64,000 nt of DNA, from NCBI GenBank assembly GCA_024742765.1, contig JANSXT010000003.1:1-64000 (forward strand), given 5' to 3'. The translations under genes and the position numbers were made by a program. The notes under the pieces were generated by a model. It did not search any database. It had not been told where the DNA came from and saw only the letters and a list, made by a program, of their open reading frames with translations. Source of the DNA: Phyllobacteriaceae bacterium. GTDB taxonomy: Bacteria; Pseudomonadota; Alphaproteobacteria; Rhizobiales; Rhizobiaceae. Below are positions 37,357 through 46,295 of the stretch, piece by piece (positions within the stretch are counted from its first letter, which is position 1; each line of letters begins with the position of its first letter).

Positions 37357-38316
37357 TCAGGCTCCGACCACCGGGCAGCGCAGAGCCTCGCCGCGCAACG
37401 CGCGTCCGGCCTCTTCTGCTGCCAATTGTTGAAGGCGTCGCACGGATGCATCCGAGTAGAAAGCGGCATGAGGCGACAGGAATAGGTTGGGTGTACTGCG
37501 CAAGGGGGAAGCTTGGGGCAGCGGTTCGGTCTCAAACACGTCGAGCCCGGCAGCGGCGATGTGCCCCTCGGTTAATGCAGTGGCAAGGGCGTTTTCGTCG
37601 ATCAGCCCCCCACGAGAAGCGTTGATCACGATGGCTTGGGGAGGCAGGGCCCCAAGTTCGGCGGCACCGATCATGTGGCGTGTGTCGTCGGTCAGGGGCG
37701 CATGCAGCGACAGAATGTGAGCGGATGCGATAACCTCGTCCAACAGCACCAGTTTCACCCCTGCCTCAGAAGCGACAGCGGGGTCCACAAAGGGGTCATG
37801 GGCGACAATAGAGCAGCCAAAGGCCTGCATCCGCCGCGCAAACCCTTGTGCGATACGGCCAAACCCCACCAGGCCAACTGTGGTGTCGGACAGGGACCGC
37901 AACCCCTCCACAATGTCGGTGATCTTCCATTCCCCCTGTCGGATGGCCGCGTCAAAGCGGTGTACCTTGCGGGCCAGAAACACCGCCATGGCGGCGGCAT
38001 GATCCGCGACTTCCTCCACACCATAGTCCGGGACGTTGCAGACGCGCACACCCAGGTCGCGCGCCGCCTCAAGGTCCACGTTGTCTACGCCCACTCCGTA
38101 GCGGATCACGACGGCGTCAGTGGCCATGCCCGACATCACCTGTCGGGTCATGGGCGCGAAATTGTTGAAGATGATGTCGGCCCGGGCCACAGCCTTGGCC
38201 GTTTCATCTTCGGCGCTCAGTTGCAGGGCCTTGAATTCCGCACCTTCCTGAGCCGCGACGGCCGCTTCGGCCTCGGTCTGGCCAAAGGCCTGATCAGTAA
38301 CAACAACGCGCTTCAC
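37357..38316 (-). CDS. D-isomer-specific 2-hydroxyacid dehydrogenase (C-terminal-binding-protein-like)
   Basis: A 319-residue NAD-dependent dehydrogenase with the cofactor motif VGLVGFGRIAQGFA, the catalytic Arg in NASRGGLIDE, the Glu in DVFETEPLP and the His in LSPHAAFYS. GTG 38316 overlaps the upstream stop (GTGA), so translation is coupled. It may reduce or oxidise a sugar-acid intermediate (for example glycolate/glyoxylate or a 2-keto acid) of the locus. Confidence 0.9.
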   Translation of the reverse strand: MKRVVVTDQAFGQTEAEAAVAAQEGAEFKALQLSAEDETAKAVARADIIFNNFAPMTRQVMSGMATDAVVIRYGVGVDNVDLEAARDLGVRVCNVPDYGVEEVADHAAAMAVFLARKVHRFDAAIRQGEWKITDIVEGLRSLSDTTVGLVGFGRIAQGFARRMQAFGCSIVAHDPFVDPAVASEAGVKLVLLDEVIASAHILSLHAPLTDDTRHMIGAAELGALPPQAIVINASRGGLIDENALATALTEGHIAAAGLDVFETEPLPQASPLRSTPNLFLSPHAAFYSDASVRRLQQLAAEEAGRALRGEALRCPVVGA

Positions 38317-39479
38317 AGCGGCATCCCCCGACGCGCGAGGTTCGCCATCAGTGCACGGGCGCCAAACGTCCAAGGGGCGGCCTTGTCCGAGCGGGTGACC
38401 GTGTTGCGCAGGGTGCCGAAGCGCGGGGTGGAGATTTCGACCACGTCGCCGGATTTATGCGTAAAGCCGCTGCCCTTTTCACCGCGATCCTGCGTGGGCG
38501 CGAACATGGTACCGGTAAACAGCATGAACCCGTCAGGGTACTGGTGGTTGGGGCCGAAGGCATGGGTGACCAGCTCCTCCGGCGTGCGAGAGATCTCGGA
38601 CATGTTCGAGGTGCCCGACATTTCGAACCCATCCTCGCCGGTCACTTTCATGGTCAGGCTGGCAGTACTCACCTCTTCGATACCAAATTCTTCATCGAAC
38701 AGGCGAATGAAGGGGCCAATCGCGCAAGAGGCGTTGTTATCCTTGGCCTTACCTAGCAGCAGGGCAGATCGGCCCTCCACGTCCCGCAGATTCACATCAT
38801 TGCCCAATGTCGCGCCTTTGATGGCGCCGCTGCTGTTGACCGCCAGTACGATTTCGGGTTCGGGGTTATTCCAATCAGAGACCGGATTCACACCAACTTC
38901 CGCCAAATGCCCCACTGCGGACATGGGTTGCGATTTGGTAAACACCTCCGCATCGGGTCCGATGCCAACCTCGAGGTATTGGGACCAAAGGCCTTCACCC
39001 TCAAGTGCCGCCTTGACGGCACGCGCCTCTTCCGAGCCTGCCTTGATCGCCGAAAGTGAACCGCCAATCAGATCACCGATGCGCTGGCGGATGGTGTCGG
39101 CCTTGGCCGGGTCGCCCAGGGTGCGCTCGTCAATCACCCGTTCGATCATGGATTGGGCAAAGGTCACGCCGCAAGCCTTGATCGCCTGGAGATCATTGGG
39201 CGCAAGCAGGCAGTTTTCAGACCCTTCGGGGCGCATACGGGCCGCGTCGTGAAGGAAATCCTCAACCGGTCCCAGATCATCACCACTGGTGGTGTCGAAC
39301 TCCGCCGCGGTCATGCTGTTCAGCAAGTCGGTCATCGTGGGATAGGTCGCCGTGACATCCACCAGTCGGCCCGCGCGTAGGCAGACAACCGACGGTCCCG
39401 CAATGTCGGCGCGCCAGACGCGGCCCACGAGCTTGGCAATTTCAGAATCGGTGGGGAGCATGAAGCAGGTCTCTTTCAT
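38313..39479 (-). CDS. FAH-family 2-keto-3-deoxy-pentonate dehydratase (XylX-like)
   Basis: A 388-residue fumarylacetoacetate-hydrolase-superfamily protein. LWSQYLEVGIGPDAEVFTK, NNPEPEIVL (metal-binding Glu pair), NDVNLRDVEGRSALLL and KDNNASCAIGPFIRLFDE (each read in parts) closely resemble Caulobacter XylX, which dehydrates 2-keto-3-deoxy-D-xylonate to 2-oxoglutarate semialdehyde. ATG 39479 opens the four-gene minus-strand operon, with a near-consensus promoter upstream. Together with the semialdehyde dehydrogenase at 48869 it could form the end of an oxidative pentose pathway. Confidence 0.87.
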   Translation of the reverse strand: MKETCFMLPTDSEIAKLVGRVWRADIAGPSVVCLRAGRLVDVTATYPTMTDLLNSMTAAEFDTTSGDDLGPVEDFLHDAARMRPEGSENCLLAPNDLQAIKACGVTFAQSMIERVIDERTLGDPAKADTIRQRIGDLIGGSLSAIKAGSEEARAVKAALEGEGLWSQYLEVGIGPDAEVFTKSQPMSAVGHLAEVGVNPVSDWNNPEPEIVLAVNSSGAIKGATLGNDVNLRDVEGRSALLLGKAKDNNASCAIGPFIRLFDEEFGIEEVSTASLTMKVTGEDGFEMSGTSNMSEISRTPEELVTHAFGPNHQYPDGFMLFTGTMFAPTQDRGEKGSGFTHKSGDVVEISTPRFGTLRNTVTRSDKAAPWTFGARALMANLARRGMPL

Positions 39480-39496
39480 TGGTGGGAAACGAATAG

Positions 39497-39531
39497 TAGT
39501 AAAACTATATTCCCGCATTGCTGCCTGTCAA
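39497..39531 (-). promoter_or_regulatory. Promoter and operator of the XylX-like operon
   Basis: On the minus strand TTGACA (39531-39526) and TATAGT (39509-39504) are 16 bp apart. The palindrome TAGTTTTACTA (39507-39497) overlaps the -10 hexamer. The same type of palindrome occurs in the other two promoters of the locus. Confidence 0.75.
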
Positions 39532-39666
39532 ACGCTTGTTACGCCGGGCCGCACATTCGGCAAGGTGAACGGCAAAGGAATCGGGAAAATAACAATTAAA
39601 AACAGTAGTTTACATCCATAGCCACGTTTTCGATATGCGTACTAGGCCCATCCCGAGGCTTGGCTA

Positions 39667-39694
39667 TTGCATGAATGTAGTTTCGCTATATAGT
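39667..39694 (+). promoter_or_regulatory. Promoter and operator of the aldehyde dehydrogenase-rpiA operon
   Basis: TTGCAT (39667-39672) and TATAGT (39689-39694) are separated by 16 bp. The palindrome TAGTTTCGCTA (39678-39688) fills the spacer, a position suited to repression. Confidence 0.72.
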
Positions 39695-39735
39695 GAGCAG
39701 AAACACAACGGGCGAGTGCCAGCGAAAGGTTCGAA

Positions 39736-41193
39736 ATGCTTGATGATCTGGATGGAAGGTTGCTGATCGACGGCCAGCTGTGCCCGGCCGAAGCGCCCGA
39801 TATTCCGGTCTGCGATCCGGCGACGGGCGAGCAGATCGGGGTTATTGGCCATGCCACCAGTCAGGAGATTGAGGCGGCGCTTGCCTCTGCCCGACGCGCA
39901 TTTCGCCCCTGGGCCGCGCTGGCTCCAAAGGCGCGGGCAGAACATCTGCACCGGCTGGGCAACGTGATCGCGGCGGATGCTGACGCGATGGCGCGGGTCA
40001 TGACGCAGGAGCAGGGCAAACCGGTCAACGAGGCGCGGGGCGAGATCATGAAGCTGGCCGAAACCTGCCATTTCTATGCAGAAGAGGCCACGCGGGTGCA
40101 TGGCGAGACGATCCCCAATGACACCACCGATTTCGACTCCACCGTGATCCGCGAACCGATTGGCGTGGTGGCGGCCATCACGCCTTGGAATTATCCGGCT
40201 GAGCTGGTGGGCTGGAAGCTCTGCGGTGCGCTGGCGGCGGGCTGCACCATCGTGATCAAGCCGGCAGAGATCACCCCGTTCACCGCCCTCGCCATCGGGC
40301 GGAAATGCATTGAAGCGGGGATACCACAAGGCGTGGTGAACATCGTGACCGGCCCCGGCTCGGTCGTGGGCCAGGCACTGGTAGAGCACACGGGCATCGA
40401 CAAGATCGCCTTTACCGGCTCATCCAAGGTCGGGCTGCACATTCAGCGCTCGGCGACCTCCGTGAAACGGATGACGCTGGAGCTTGGCGGTAACTGTCCG
40501 ATGATCGTCACCAAATCCGCCGATCTGGCGGCGGCTGTCCAAGGCGCGGCGCGCCGATCCTTCCGCAACTGCGGGCAGATTTGCATCGCGGTGAACCGGA
40601 TTTACGTGGCCCGCACCCTCTATGAGGACTTTCTGACGGCACTTGGCGCTACGGCCGATGGCCTGACCGTCGCCAACGGGTTGGAGAACCCTAAGGCCGA
40701 TCTGGGCGCAATGGCATCGGCAGAACCGTTGAACAAGACCAAGGAACATCTGGCCGATGCGCTTGAGCACGGCGCGCGGCTGCTCGCGGGCGGGCATGCG
40801 CCGGAGGGCTTCGAGAAGGGGTACTTCTTCCGCCCCACGGTGGTGGCCGATTGCACGCATGAGATGCAGATCATGACCGAAGAGACCTTTGGCCCCATCG
40901 TTGGCGTCGCCCCCTTCGATACATTGGACGAGGCTATCGCAAAGGCCAATGACACAACTTACGGGCTGGCGTCATATGTCTTCGCCAAGGACGCGGACGA
41001 AATCCGATATCTTTCGCGGGCGCTCGACTATGGAAATGTCGCGGTCAATAATGTGGATGCGGGCATCATCAACGCGCCCTATGGCGGACGCAAGCAGTCC
41101 GGCGTGGGTTATGAGCATGGGCGCGAGGGGATGCTGGAATACATGAACTTCAAGCACATTCGCACCCGGTTCGAAGTGCCGGAGGGCGCCTGA
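39736..41193 (+). CDS. NAD(P)-dependent aldehyde dehydrogenase (succinate-/glycolaldehyde-type)
   Basis: A 485-residue aldehyde dehydrogenase with ITPWNYPAE, the catalytic Glu in LELGGN and the nucleophilic Cys in RNCGQICIA. EETFGPIVGV and APYGGRKQSG support the SSADH-like subgroup, which also includes glycolaldehyde and 2-oxoglutarate-semialdehyde dehydrogenases. It is first in the plus-strand operon, 2 bp ahead of the xylulokinase gene. In context it may oxidise an aldehyde split from the sugar. Confidence 0.92.
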   Translation: MLDDLDGRLLIDGQLCPAEAPDIPVCDPATGEQIGVIGHATSQEIEAALASARRAFRPWAALAPKARAEHLHRLGNVIAADADAMARVMTQEQGKPVNEARGEIMKLAETCHFYAEEATRVHGETIPNDTTDFDSTVIREPIGVVAAITPWNYPAELVGWKLCGALAAGCTIVIKPAEITPFTALAIGRKCIEAGIPQGVVNIVTGPGSVVGQALVEHTGIDKIAFTGSSKVGLHIQRSATSVKRMTLELGGNCPMIVTKSADLAAAVQGAARRSFRNCGQICIAVNRIYVARTLYEDFLTALGATADGLTVANGLENPKADLGAMASAEPLNKTKEHLADALEHGARLLAGGHAPEGFEKGYFFRPTVVADCTHEMQIMTEETFGPIVGVAPFDTLDEAIAKANDTTYGLASYVFAKDADEIRYLSRALDYGNVAVNNVDAGIINAPYGGRKQSGVGYEHGREGMLEYMNFKHIRTRFEVPEGA

Positions 41194-41195
41194 GC

Positions 41196-42695
41196 ATGGC
41201 CTACCTCGGGATCGATATCGGCACGTCGGGTTGCAAGGTGCTGGCCTTGTCGGAAACTGGCGCGGTTTTGGCCAGCCATACCGCCACCTACGGCCTCGAC
41301 CAGCCGAACCCTGGCTGGACACAACAGGACCCGGCAATCTGGGTCGAAGGCACCCGCTCGGCCCTGACCGAAGTACTGAAGGTTACGTCGGCATCGGAAA
41401 TCACCTGCATTGGGCTGTCGGGCCAGATGCATGGCTTCACCCCCGTGGACCGCGATGGCAAGGTCATCCGCCCTGCCATCCTGTGGAACGACCAGCGCAA
41501 CCCGGATGAGGCAGCGGAGATCGAATACCTCGCCGGTGGCGCCCAAAGCCTGTTAAGCCAGACAAACAACCGAATGCTGGTGGGCTATACCGGCGGCAAG
41601 ATCCTGTGGATGCGCCGCCATGAGCGGGAGTTGTTCGACCGGGTATACAAGGCCCTGAACCCAAAGGACTATCTGCGCCTCGTCCTGACGGGGGAGTTTG
41701 CAACAGAGGTTTCTGACGCCTCGGGCACGGGGCTTTTTGACGTGCGCGCGCGCGATTGGTCGCAAAGCCTGCTGCCCAAACTGCCCTTCAGCGCTGACAT
41801 CTTGCCAGATTGCCATGAATCGGAGGTTGTCACCGGGCAGGTGTCCAAATCAGCGGCTGAGATGTTCGGGCTGACCGAAGGGACGCCCGTAATCGGCGGC
41901 GGCGGTGACGCAGTGATCCAGACGCTGGGATCTGGTGTGGCGCAGCCCGGTGTGCTGCAAACCACCATCGGCACCGCGGGCATCGCGGCGGCGGCGCTTG
42001 AGACGCCAGAGATGAACCCCGAAGGGCGCTTGCAGGTTTTTTGCAACGTTGCCCCAGACCTATGGCATTGCATGGGCGTGTCGCTGAATGCAGGTGGCGC
42101 GCTGAACTGGTTGCGGGCAACACAGGGCGGTCGGGACGACTTTGAAGCGATGGTTGCAGCCGCCAGCGAGGTGCCTCCGGGTGCAGATGGTCTGCTGTTC
42201 CTGCCCTATCTCAATGGCGAACGCTGCCCCCATCCCGATCCTAAGGCGCGGGGTGCTTTCATTGGACTGACAGCCCGACACCATGGCGCGCATATGACCC
42301 GCGCACTGATGGAGGGGGTAAGTTTTGCCATCTATGACATGTACCGCCTGATGCGCCACATGGGGCTGAAGACGGAGCTGATCAAAGCTTCTGGAGGTGG
42401 CGTAAAGTCCCAGCTTTGGCGGCAGATGCAGGCCGATCTTTTTGATTGCCCCATTGTGACCACCGAAGGCGCCGCCGAGGGTGGAGCATTTGGTGCGGCT
42501 CTTCTGGCGGGGGTGACGGATGGCGGATGGGCCGACATCAACGAGGCCGTGGGCTGTTGTCATGAGTTGACGCGGGACGCTCCGGATCGCGCGAACGGCG
42601 ACATTTATCGGAAGTCGCATGGTGTCTATGAGTCGCTCTATGAAACGCTCAAGCCTAGCCTCCATGCGCTTGCCGAGTTGGAGGCGGGCCAGTGA
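41196..42695 (+). CDS. xylB: Xylulokinase (FGGY-family carbohydrate kinase)
   Basis: A 499-residue kinase converting D-xylulose to xylulose 5-phosphate. It opens YLGIDIGTSGCKVLAL (phosphate-1 motif), has GLSGQMHGF typical of xylulokinases and WNDQRN, and later TIGTAGIAAA and KASGGGVKSQLWRQM. It overlaps the phosphatase gene by 4 bp. With the polyol dehydrogenase it gives a standard pentitol route into the pentose phosphate pathway. Confidence 0.93.
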   Translation: MAYLGIDIGTSGCKVLALSETGAVLASHTATYGLDQPNPGWTQQDPAIWVEGTRSALTEVLKVTSASEITCIGLSGQMHGFTPVDRDGKVIRPAILWNDQRNPDEAAEIEYLAGGAQSLLSQTNNRMLVGYTGGKILWMRRHERELFDRVYKALNPKDYLRLVLTGEFATEVSDASGTGLFDVRARDWSQSLLPKLPFSADILPDCHESEVVTGQVSKSAAEMFGLTEGTPVIGGGGDAVIQTLGSGVAQPGVLQTTIGTAGIAAAALETPEMNPEGRLQVFCNVAPDLWHCMGVSLNAGGALNWLRATQGGRDDFEAMVAAASEVPPGADGLLFLPYLNGERCPHPDPKARGAFIGLTARHHGAHMTRALMEGVSFAIYDMYRLMRHMGLKTELIKASGGGVKSQLWRQMQADLFDCPIVTTEGAAEGGAFGAALLAGVTDGGWADINEAVGCCHELTRDAPDRANGDIYRKSHGVYESLYETLKPSLHALAELEAGQ

Positions 42696-43363
42696 CTTCT
42701 GTTAAGGCGGTGATCTTTGACTTGGATGGCACGCTGATCGACAGTGCACCTGATATTGCGGCGGCAGTGAACCGGTATTTGTTCGAAAACGGCTGGCCGG
42801 AGCAGGACGTGGACTTCATCGAGCGGTTCATCGGGTATGGCCCACGCAAATTGCTTGTTGATGTGTTTGAGGTGATTGGCCATCCAAAGGATGACGCGGC
42901 TGTCAAGGCCGCACATGAGGCCTACCTGTCAAACTACCGCGATGCCCCGGCAGAGCGGACACGGTTTTACCCCCATGTAAGGGAAGATCTGGAGGCCTTG
43001 CGCGCCGCGGGCCTGCGCCTCGGCATTTGCACCAACAAGCCGCATGAGCTGACCGGTAAGGTCTTGGACGCCGTAGGTATTGCTCCTTTGTTCGAAGTAG
43101 CAATCGGAGCGGACGCGGTTCCGGCCTGCAAACCGGATCCGGGTCATTTGGTGGCAGTGGCCAAGGCAATGGGTCTGGAAACCCATGAATTTGCCTATGT
43201 GGGTGATACGGTTGTGGATCAGAATACCGCTCAGGCTGCCGGGGCCGCGTTCTTTTGTGTGCCGTGGGGTGGCGGGTCGGGGTTGGAAGTCAACGCTTCA
43301 CAGCGGCTGACCCGTCTGGCAGACATCTCCGACCGCTTGAACGTTCCCGAAAAGGCCCTTTGA
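42692..43363 (+). CDS. gph: HAD-superfamily phosphoglycolate phosphatase
   Basis: A 223-residue HAD hydrolase with motif I FDLDGTLIDS, motif II ICTNKP, the motif III Lys in CKPDPG and motif IV VGDTVVD. A helical cap (about 20-90) is typical of Gph. GTG 42692 overlaps the xylulokinase stop and its own stop overlaps the rpiR start (TGATG), so it is fully coupled. In this locus it may clear phosphoglycolate or a dead-end sugar phosphate. Confidence 0.9.
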   Translation: MTSVKAVIFDLDGTLIDSAPDIAAAVNRYLFENGWPEQDVDFIERFIGYGPRKLLVDVFEVIGHPKDDAAVKAAHEAYLSNYRDAPAERTRFYPHVREDLEALRAAGLRLGICTNKPHELTGKVLDAVGIAPLFEVAIGADAVPACKPDPGHLVAVAKAMGLETHEFAYVGDTVVDQNTAQAAGAAFFCVPWGGGSGLEVNASQRLTRLADISDRLNVPEKAL

Positions 43364-44202
43364 TGTCGTCGAGCTTGCTGAAATCCATCCTGACCAAGCG
43401 CTCCGACATGGGCGCGGCGGAACAGCGTGTTGCTGATTATGTCAGCACTCATCCCGAGCAGGTCATGCAGATGAGCATGGCAGAGCTTTCGGGCAACGCC
43501 TCGGTGTCAGACCCGACAATCATGCGGTTCTGCAGGCGTCTGGGGTATGAGGGGTATCAGGATTTCAAGCTGAACTTGGCACAGACCTTGGTGCCCTCGG
43601 CCCCATTCGAATACGAACAGATCACGGCTAGGGATTCCATTGAAAACGTCGTTCGCAAGACCTGCCGCAATTCACTGAATGCCATTCAGCGTGCTCAGGA
43701 CGATCTGGTACCCTCTCAGATCGCAGCTGCGGGGACGGCGCTGGCCAAGGCATCGTGGATTGGCATCTATGCCACAGGCATCTCCGATATCACCAGCTTT
43801 GATGCAGAGCACAAGTTTCAACGGCTCGGGCTGCGCTGCGCGGCACTGATCGGGCGCAAGAAGCAGTGGATGCACGCCGAACAGGCGCGGCCCGGAGAAG
43901 TCGCGCTGATCTTTTCCCAGTCGGGCGCAACCAAACAAATGGTCGAGGTCGCCATCGCCGTGAAAGCTGGAGGCGGAAAAGTCATCGCAGTGACCGCTGC
44001 TGACAGCCCGCTGGCCAGGCAAGCCGACAGTCTTGTTGCCGTCAGGCCGTATGACCAAACCGAAGTCATGACGCCGCTGGCGTCGCGGCTGAACCACCAC
44101 CTTGTCGTCAACATGCTGGTGACGGCAATTGCCGTTTCAAAAGGGTCGGAGTTCCCCGACCAACTGCCTGCTTTGGACTCGTGGCAGACCGAAAAGATCT
44201 AG
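43363..44202 (+). CDS. RpiR-family transcriptional regulator
   Basis: A 279-residue regulator with an N-terminal helix-turn-helix (MAELSGNASVSDPTIMRFCRRLGYEGYQDFK, read in parts) and a C-terminal SIS sugar-phosphate-binding domain (SWIGIYATGIS, LIFSQSGATKQMVEVA, IAVTAADSPLA). ATG 43363 gives the standard length; the open frame upstream runs through gph. It is the obvious candidate to bind the TAGTNNNRCTA palindromes at 39497, 39678 and 45093. Its last codons are part of a 19-bp tandem duplication (GGCAGACCGAAAAG at 44183 and 44202). Confidence 0.93.
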   Translation: MSSSLLKSILTKRSDMGAAEQRVADYVSTHPEQVMQMSMAELSGNASVSDPTIMRFCRRLGYEGYQDFKLNLAQTLVPSAPFEYEQITARDSIENVVRKTCRNSLNAIQRAQDDLVPSQIAAAGTALAKASWIGIYATGISDITSFDAEHKFQRLGLRCAALIGRKKQWMHAEQARPGEVALIFSQSGATKQMVEVAIAVKAGGGKVIAVTAADSPLARQADSLVAVRPYDQTEVMTPLASRLNHHLVVNMLVTAIAVSKGSEFPDQLPALDSWQTEKI

Positions 44203-44280
44203 GCAGACCGAAAAGCCGGACATAACCGCCGCAGGCAATCCAACCTGCGAACGGCGGAGCCATGCGAAAAGGAGCGAATG

Positions 44281-44988
44281 ATGAGCGCACAGGACGAAGC
44301 TAAGAAAGTGGCGGGCCGGAAGGTGATCGAGGAATTCATTTCGGACGGGATGAAGATCGGACTGGGGTCAGGGACCACCTCGCATTTCTTTGTGCGGGAA
44401 CTGGGTAAACACGTGGCAAATGGGCTGACCCTGACGTGCACCACCACTTCGCGGTCCACCAATGACGTTGCGCGCGAAGTTGGCATCGAATTGACCGATC
44501 CCAATGAGATTGGCGAGCTGGACCTGACCATCGACGGCCCGGACGAAATTGACCGCGACTTCAACATGATAAAGGGGGGCGGGGCCTGCCTTTTGTGGGA
44601 AAAAATTATTGCTCATGCGTCAAAGCGCATGATCACGATCTGTGACGAAAGCAAGATCGTAGATAAATTGGGCGCCTTTCCCCTGCCGGTCGAGGTGGTG
44701 CAGTTCGCCTGGAAGCAGACCGACCGCATGGTGCAGGACGCCTTGCGCGCCCATGGAGTAGGGAATGTCAGCACGAAACGACGCATGAACGATGGCATGC
44801 CGGTTGTCACCGACAGCGGCAATTTCATTCTCGATTGCGCCTGCGAGACTGTGCCGACCCCTGCTGTTCTGGAGCAGGCGCTCAACATGATCCCCGGTGT
44901 TGTCGAAAACGGGCTCTTTACGCGCGAGTCATCTGGCATGGTCGTCGGGTGTTTTGACGGCTCTGCCTACGTGAAACTACGTCAGTAG
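44281..44988 (+). CDS. rpiA: Ribose-5-phosphate isomerase A
   Basis: Interconverts ribose 5-phosphate and ribulose 5-phosphate. The 235-residue product has GLGSGTTSHFF, TIDGPDEID, the catalytic KGGGACLLWEKI and VTDSGNFILD, all RpiA signatures. Two adjacent ATGs occur (44278 and 44281), behind AAAAGGAG. It is probably a locus-specific extra copy, ending the operon that begins at 39736. Confidence 0.95.
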   Translation: MSAQDEAKKVAGRKVIEEFISDGMKIGLGSGTTSHFFVRELGKHVANGLTLTCTTTSRSTNDVAREVGIELTDPNEIGELDLTIDGPDEIDRDFNMIKGGGACLLWEKIIAHASKRMITICDESKIVDKLGAFPLPVEVVQFAWKQTDRMVQDALRAHGVGNVSTKRRMNDGMPVVTDSGNFILDCACETVPTPAVLEQALNMIPGVVENGLFTRESSGMVVGCFDGSAYVKLRQ

Positions 44989-45019
44989 GCCAATGCGTAG
45001 TGAAACTATCTAGTTTCAC
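44971..45019. promoter_or_regulatory. Repeated GTGAAACTA sites around the end of rpiA
   Basis: GTGAAACTA occurs at 44971-44979 (inside rpiA) and at 45000-45008, and inverted as TAGTTTCAC at 45011-45019. The last two form a palindrome with 9-bp arms and a 2-nt centre. The arms contain the same TAGT half-sites as the promoter palindromes, so this is probably an auxiliary regulator site upstream of the importer promoter. Confidence 0.6.
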
Positions 45020-45070
45020 GCGCTCCGACGCCGAATTTTGCACCTTTTTAGGGAAATTTGATCGAAACAG

Positions 45071-45118
45071 TTGACGAAAATCGAGGCATGTGTAGTAATA
45101 CTAGCATAAATTAGGAGG
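45071..45118 (+). promoter_or_regulatory. Promoter, operator and ribosome binding site of the sugar importer operon
   Basis: TTGACG (45071-45076) and TAGTAA (45093-45098) are 16 bp apart, and the palindrome TAGTAATACTA (45093-45103) covers the -10. AGGAGG (45113-45118) sits 7 nt before the start codon. The layout mirrors the XylX-like operon promoter. Confidence 0.72.
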
Positions 45119-45125
45119 ACCTGAA

Positions 45126-46211
45126 ATGTCGCATGAATTGAAAATGAACCGGCGCTCCGTGCTCAAGGCCGGTGCCGCTGCTGGTGCAGCAAGCATGCTC
45201 GGCAGGGCAGCCTGGGCGCAGGATCGGGTGTTTGTACCCTATTCCAACAAGAGCCTCGACTATTACTTCTTCGTCATCCAGGAAGAGGCCGTCAAACGCG
45301 CTGTTGAAGGTAACAACTGGGAGTTCCAGGCCACCAACGCGAACTTCGACAACACCCGCCAGCTGGAGCACTGGAACTCGCTGATGCTGCGCAATCCCTC
45401 GGCTATCGTATGTGACCCGATTGACAGTCAGGCGATTAATTCCGCGATCAAACGTTACAACCAGCGCAACATCCCTGTGGGGATCATCGACACGCCCGCC
45501 GCTCCCGGCTCGGACGTCGCGATCACCGTGTCCTTTGACAACTACATCGGTGGTCAAGCGGCAGCGCAGGAGATCATCAAACGGCTGGAGGCCAAGTATG
45601 GCGAGCCGCGCGGTACGGTGCTGAACTGCTTCGGCGCGTTGCAATCCGTGGCCTGGCGTCTGCGCAAAGAGGGGATGGACGCGGAGTTCGCCAAGTATCC
45701 GAACATCAACTACCTTGCCCGGCCGACCGAGGGTGCGCTGGATCAGATGCTGTCGGTCACGCTGTCCACCCTATCGGAATTCCCCGATCTGGACGCCGTT
45801 CACGCGCCTTCGGACAGTCCGTCGCGTGGTATCGTTACAGCGCTCAAGCAGAAGGATCGTTGGAAAAAGATTGGTGAAGAAGGCCATGTGATCTTCGTCA
45901 ACATCGACGGCGAGCCTGTCGCGTTGAACTGGATCAAGGAAGGCTACATGGATGCCTGCGTCAGTCAGGACCCGATCGCCTACGGTGAAGTGGCTGTCGA
46001 GATGCTGCAGAAACACGCGATGCAGGGCGAGGCCGTGCCGCTGGGAACCTACGAGAACAGCAAGTACTTCTGGGAAAAGGCCGAGATTGTCGCGGGCGAC
46101 AATGGTCCGACCATGATCATCCCACCCTTCACGATCACGCCTGACAACGCCGATGACGAGCGGCATTGGGGTTATGTCTCGGAAACGGAGTGGGGCATTC
46201 CCTACACGTGA
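45126..46211 (+). CDS. Sugar ABC importer substrate-binding protein with Tat signal
   Basis: A 361-residue periplasmic-binding protein of the ribose/xylose (RbsB) type. The N-terminus carries a twin-arginine signal (NRRSVLKAG, Arg9-Arg10) and an AWAQ cleavage region. The mature part has the two-lobed features SLDYYFFVIQEE, NWEFQATNANFDN and DAVHAPSDSPSRG. Tat export suggests folding in the cytoplasm before secretion. It opens the importer operon. Confidence 0.93.
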   Translation: MSHELKMNRRSVLKAGAAAGAASMLGRAAWAQDRVFVPYSNKSLDYYFFVIQEEAVKRAVEGNNWEFQATNANFDNTRQLEHWNSLMLRNPSAIVCDPIDSQAINSAIKRYNQRNIPVGIIDTPAAPGSDVAITVSFDNYIGGQAAAQEIIKRLEAKYGEPRGTVLNCFGALQSVAWRLRKEGMDAEFAKYPNINYLARPTEGALDQMLSVTLSTLSEFPDLDAVHAPSDSPSRGIVTALKQKDRWKKIGEEGHVIFVNIDGEPVALNWIKEGYMDACVSQDPIAYGEVAVEMLQKHAMQGEAVPLGTYENSKYFWEKAEIVAGDNGPTMIIPPFTITPDNADDERHWGYVSETEWGIPYT

Positions 46212-46295
46212 TCTCCCCGTCGGCCAGTTAAACTAGTACCGGCACCGGCCCTCCGTCTTGGCGGGGGGCTTCTTTGGCAGAAGCGGAGGATGGCC

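Noticed and set aside
37636-39252. 538-codon plus-strand open frame opposite the XylX-like and 2-hydroxyacid dehydrogenase genes
   Set aside because: It covers two clear minus-strand enzymes in antisense and shows no family features.
44183-44215. 19-bp tandem duplication at the rpiR stop codon
   Set aside because: It is a short duplication at a gene end with no sign of regulatory function; noted only in the rpiR entry.
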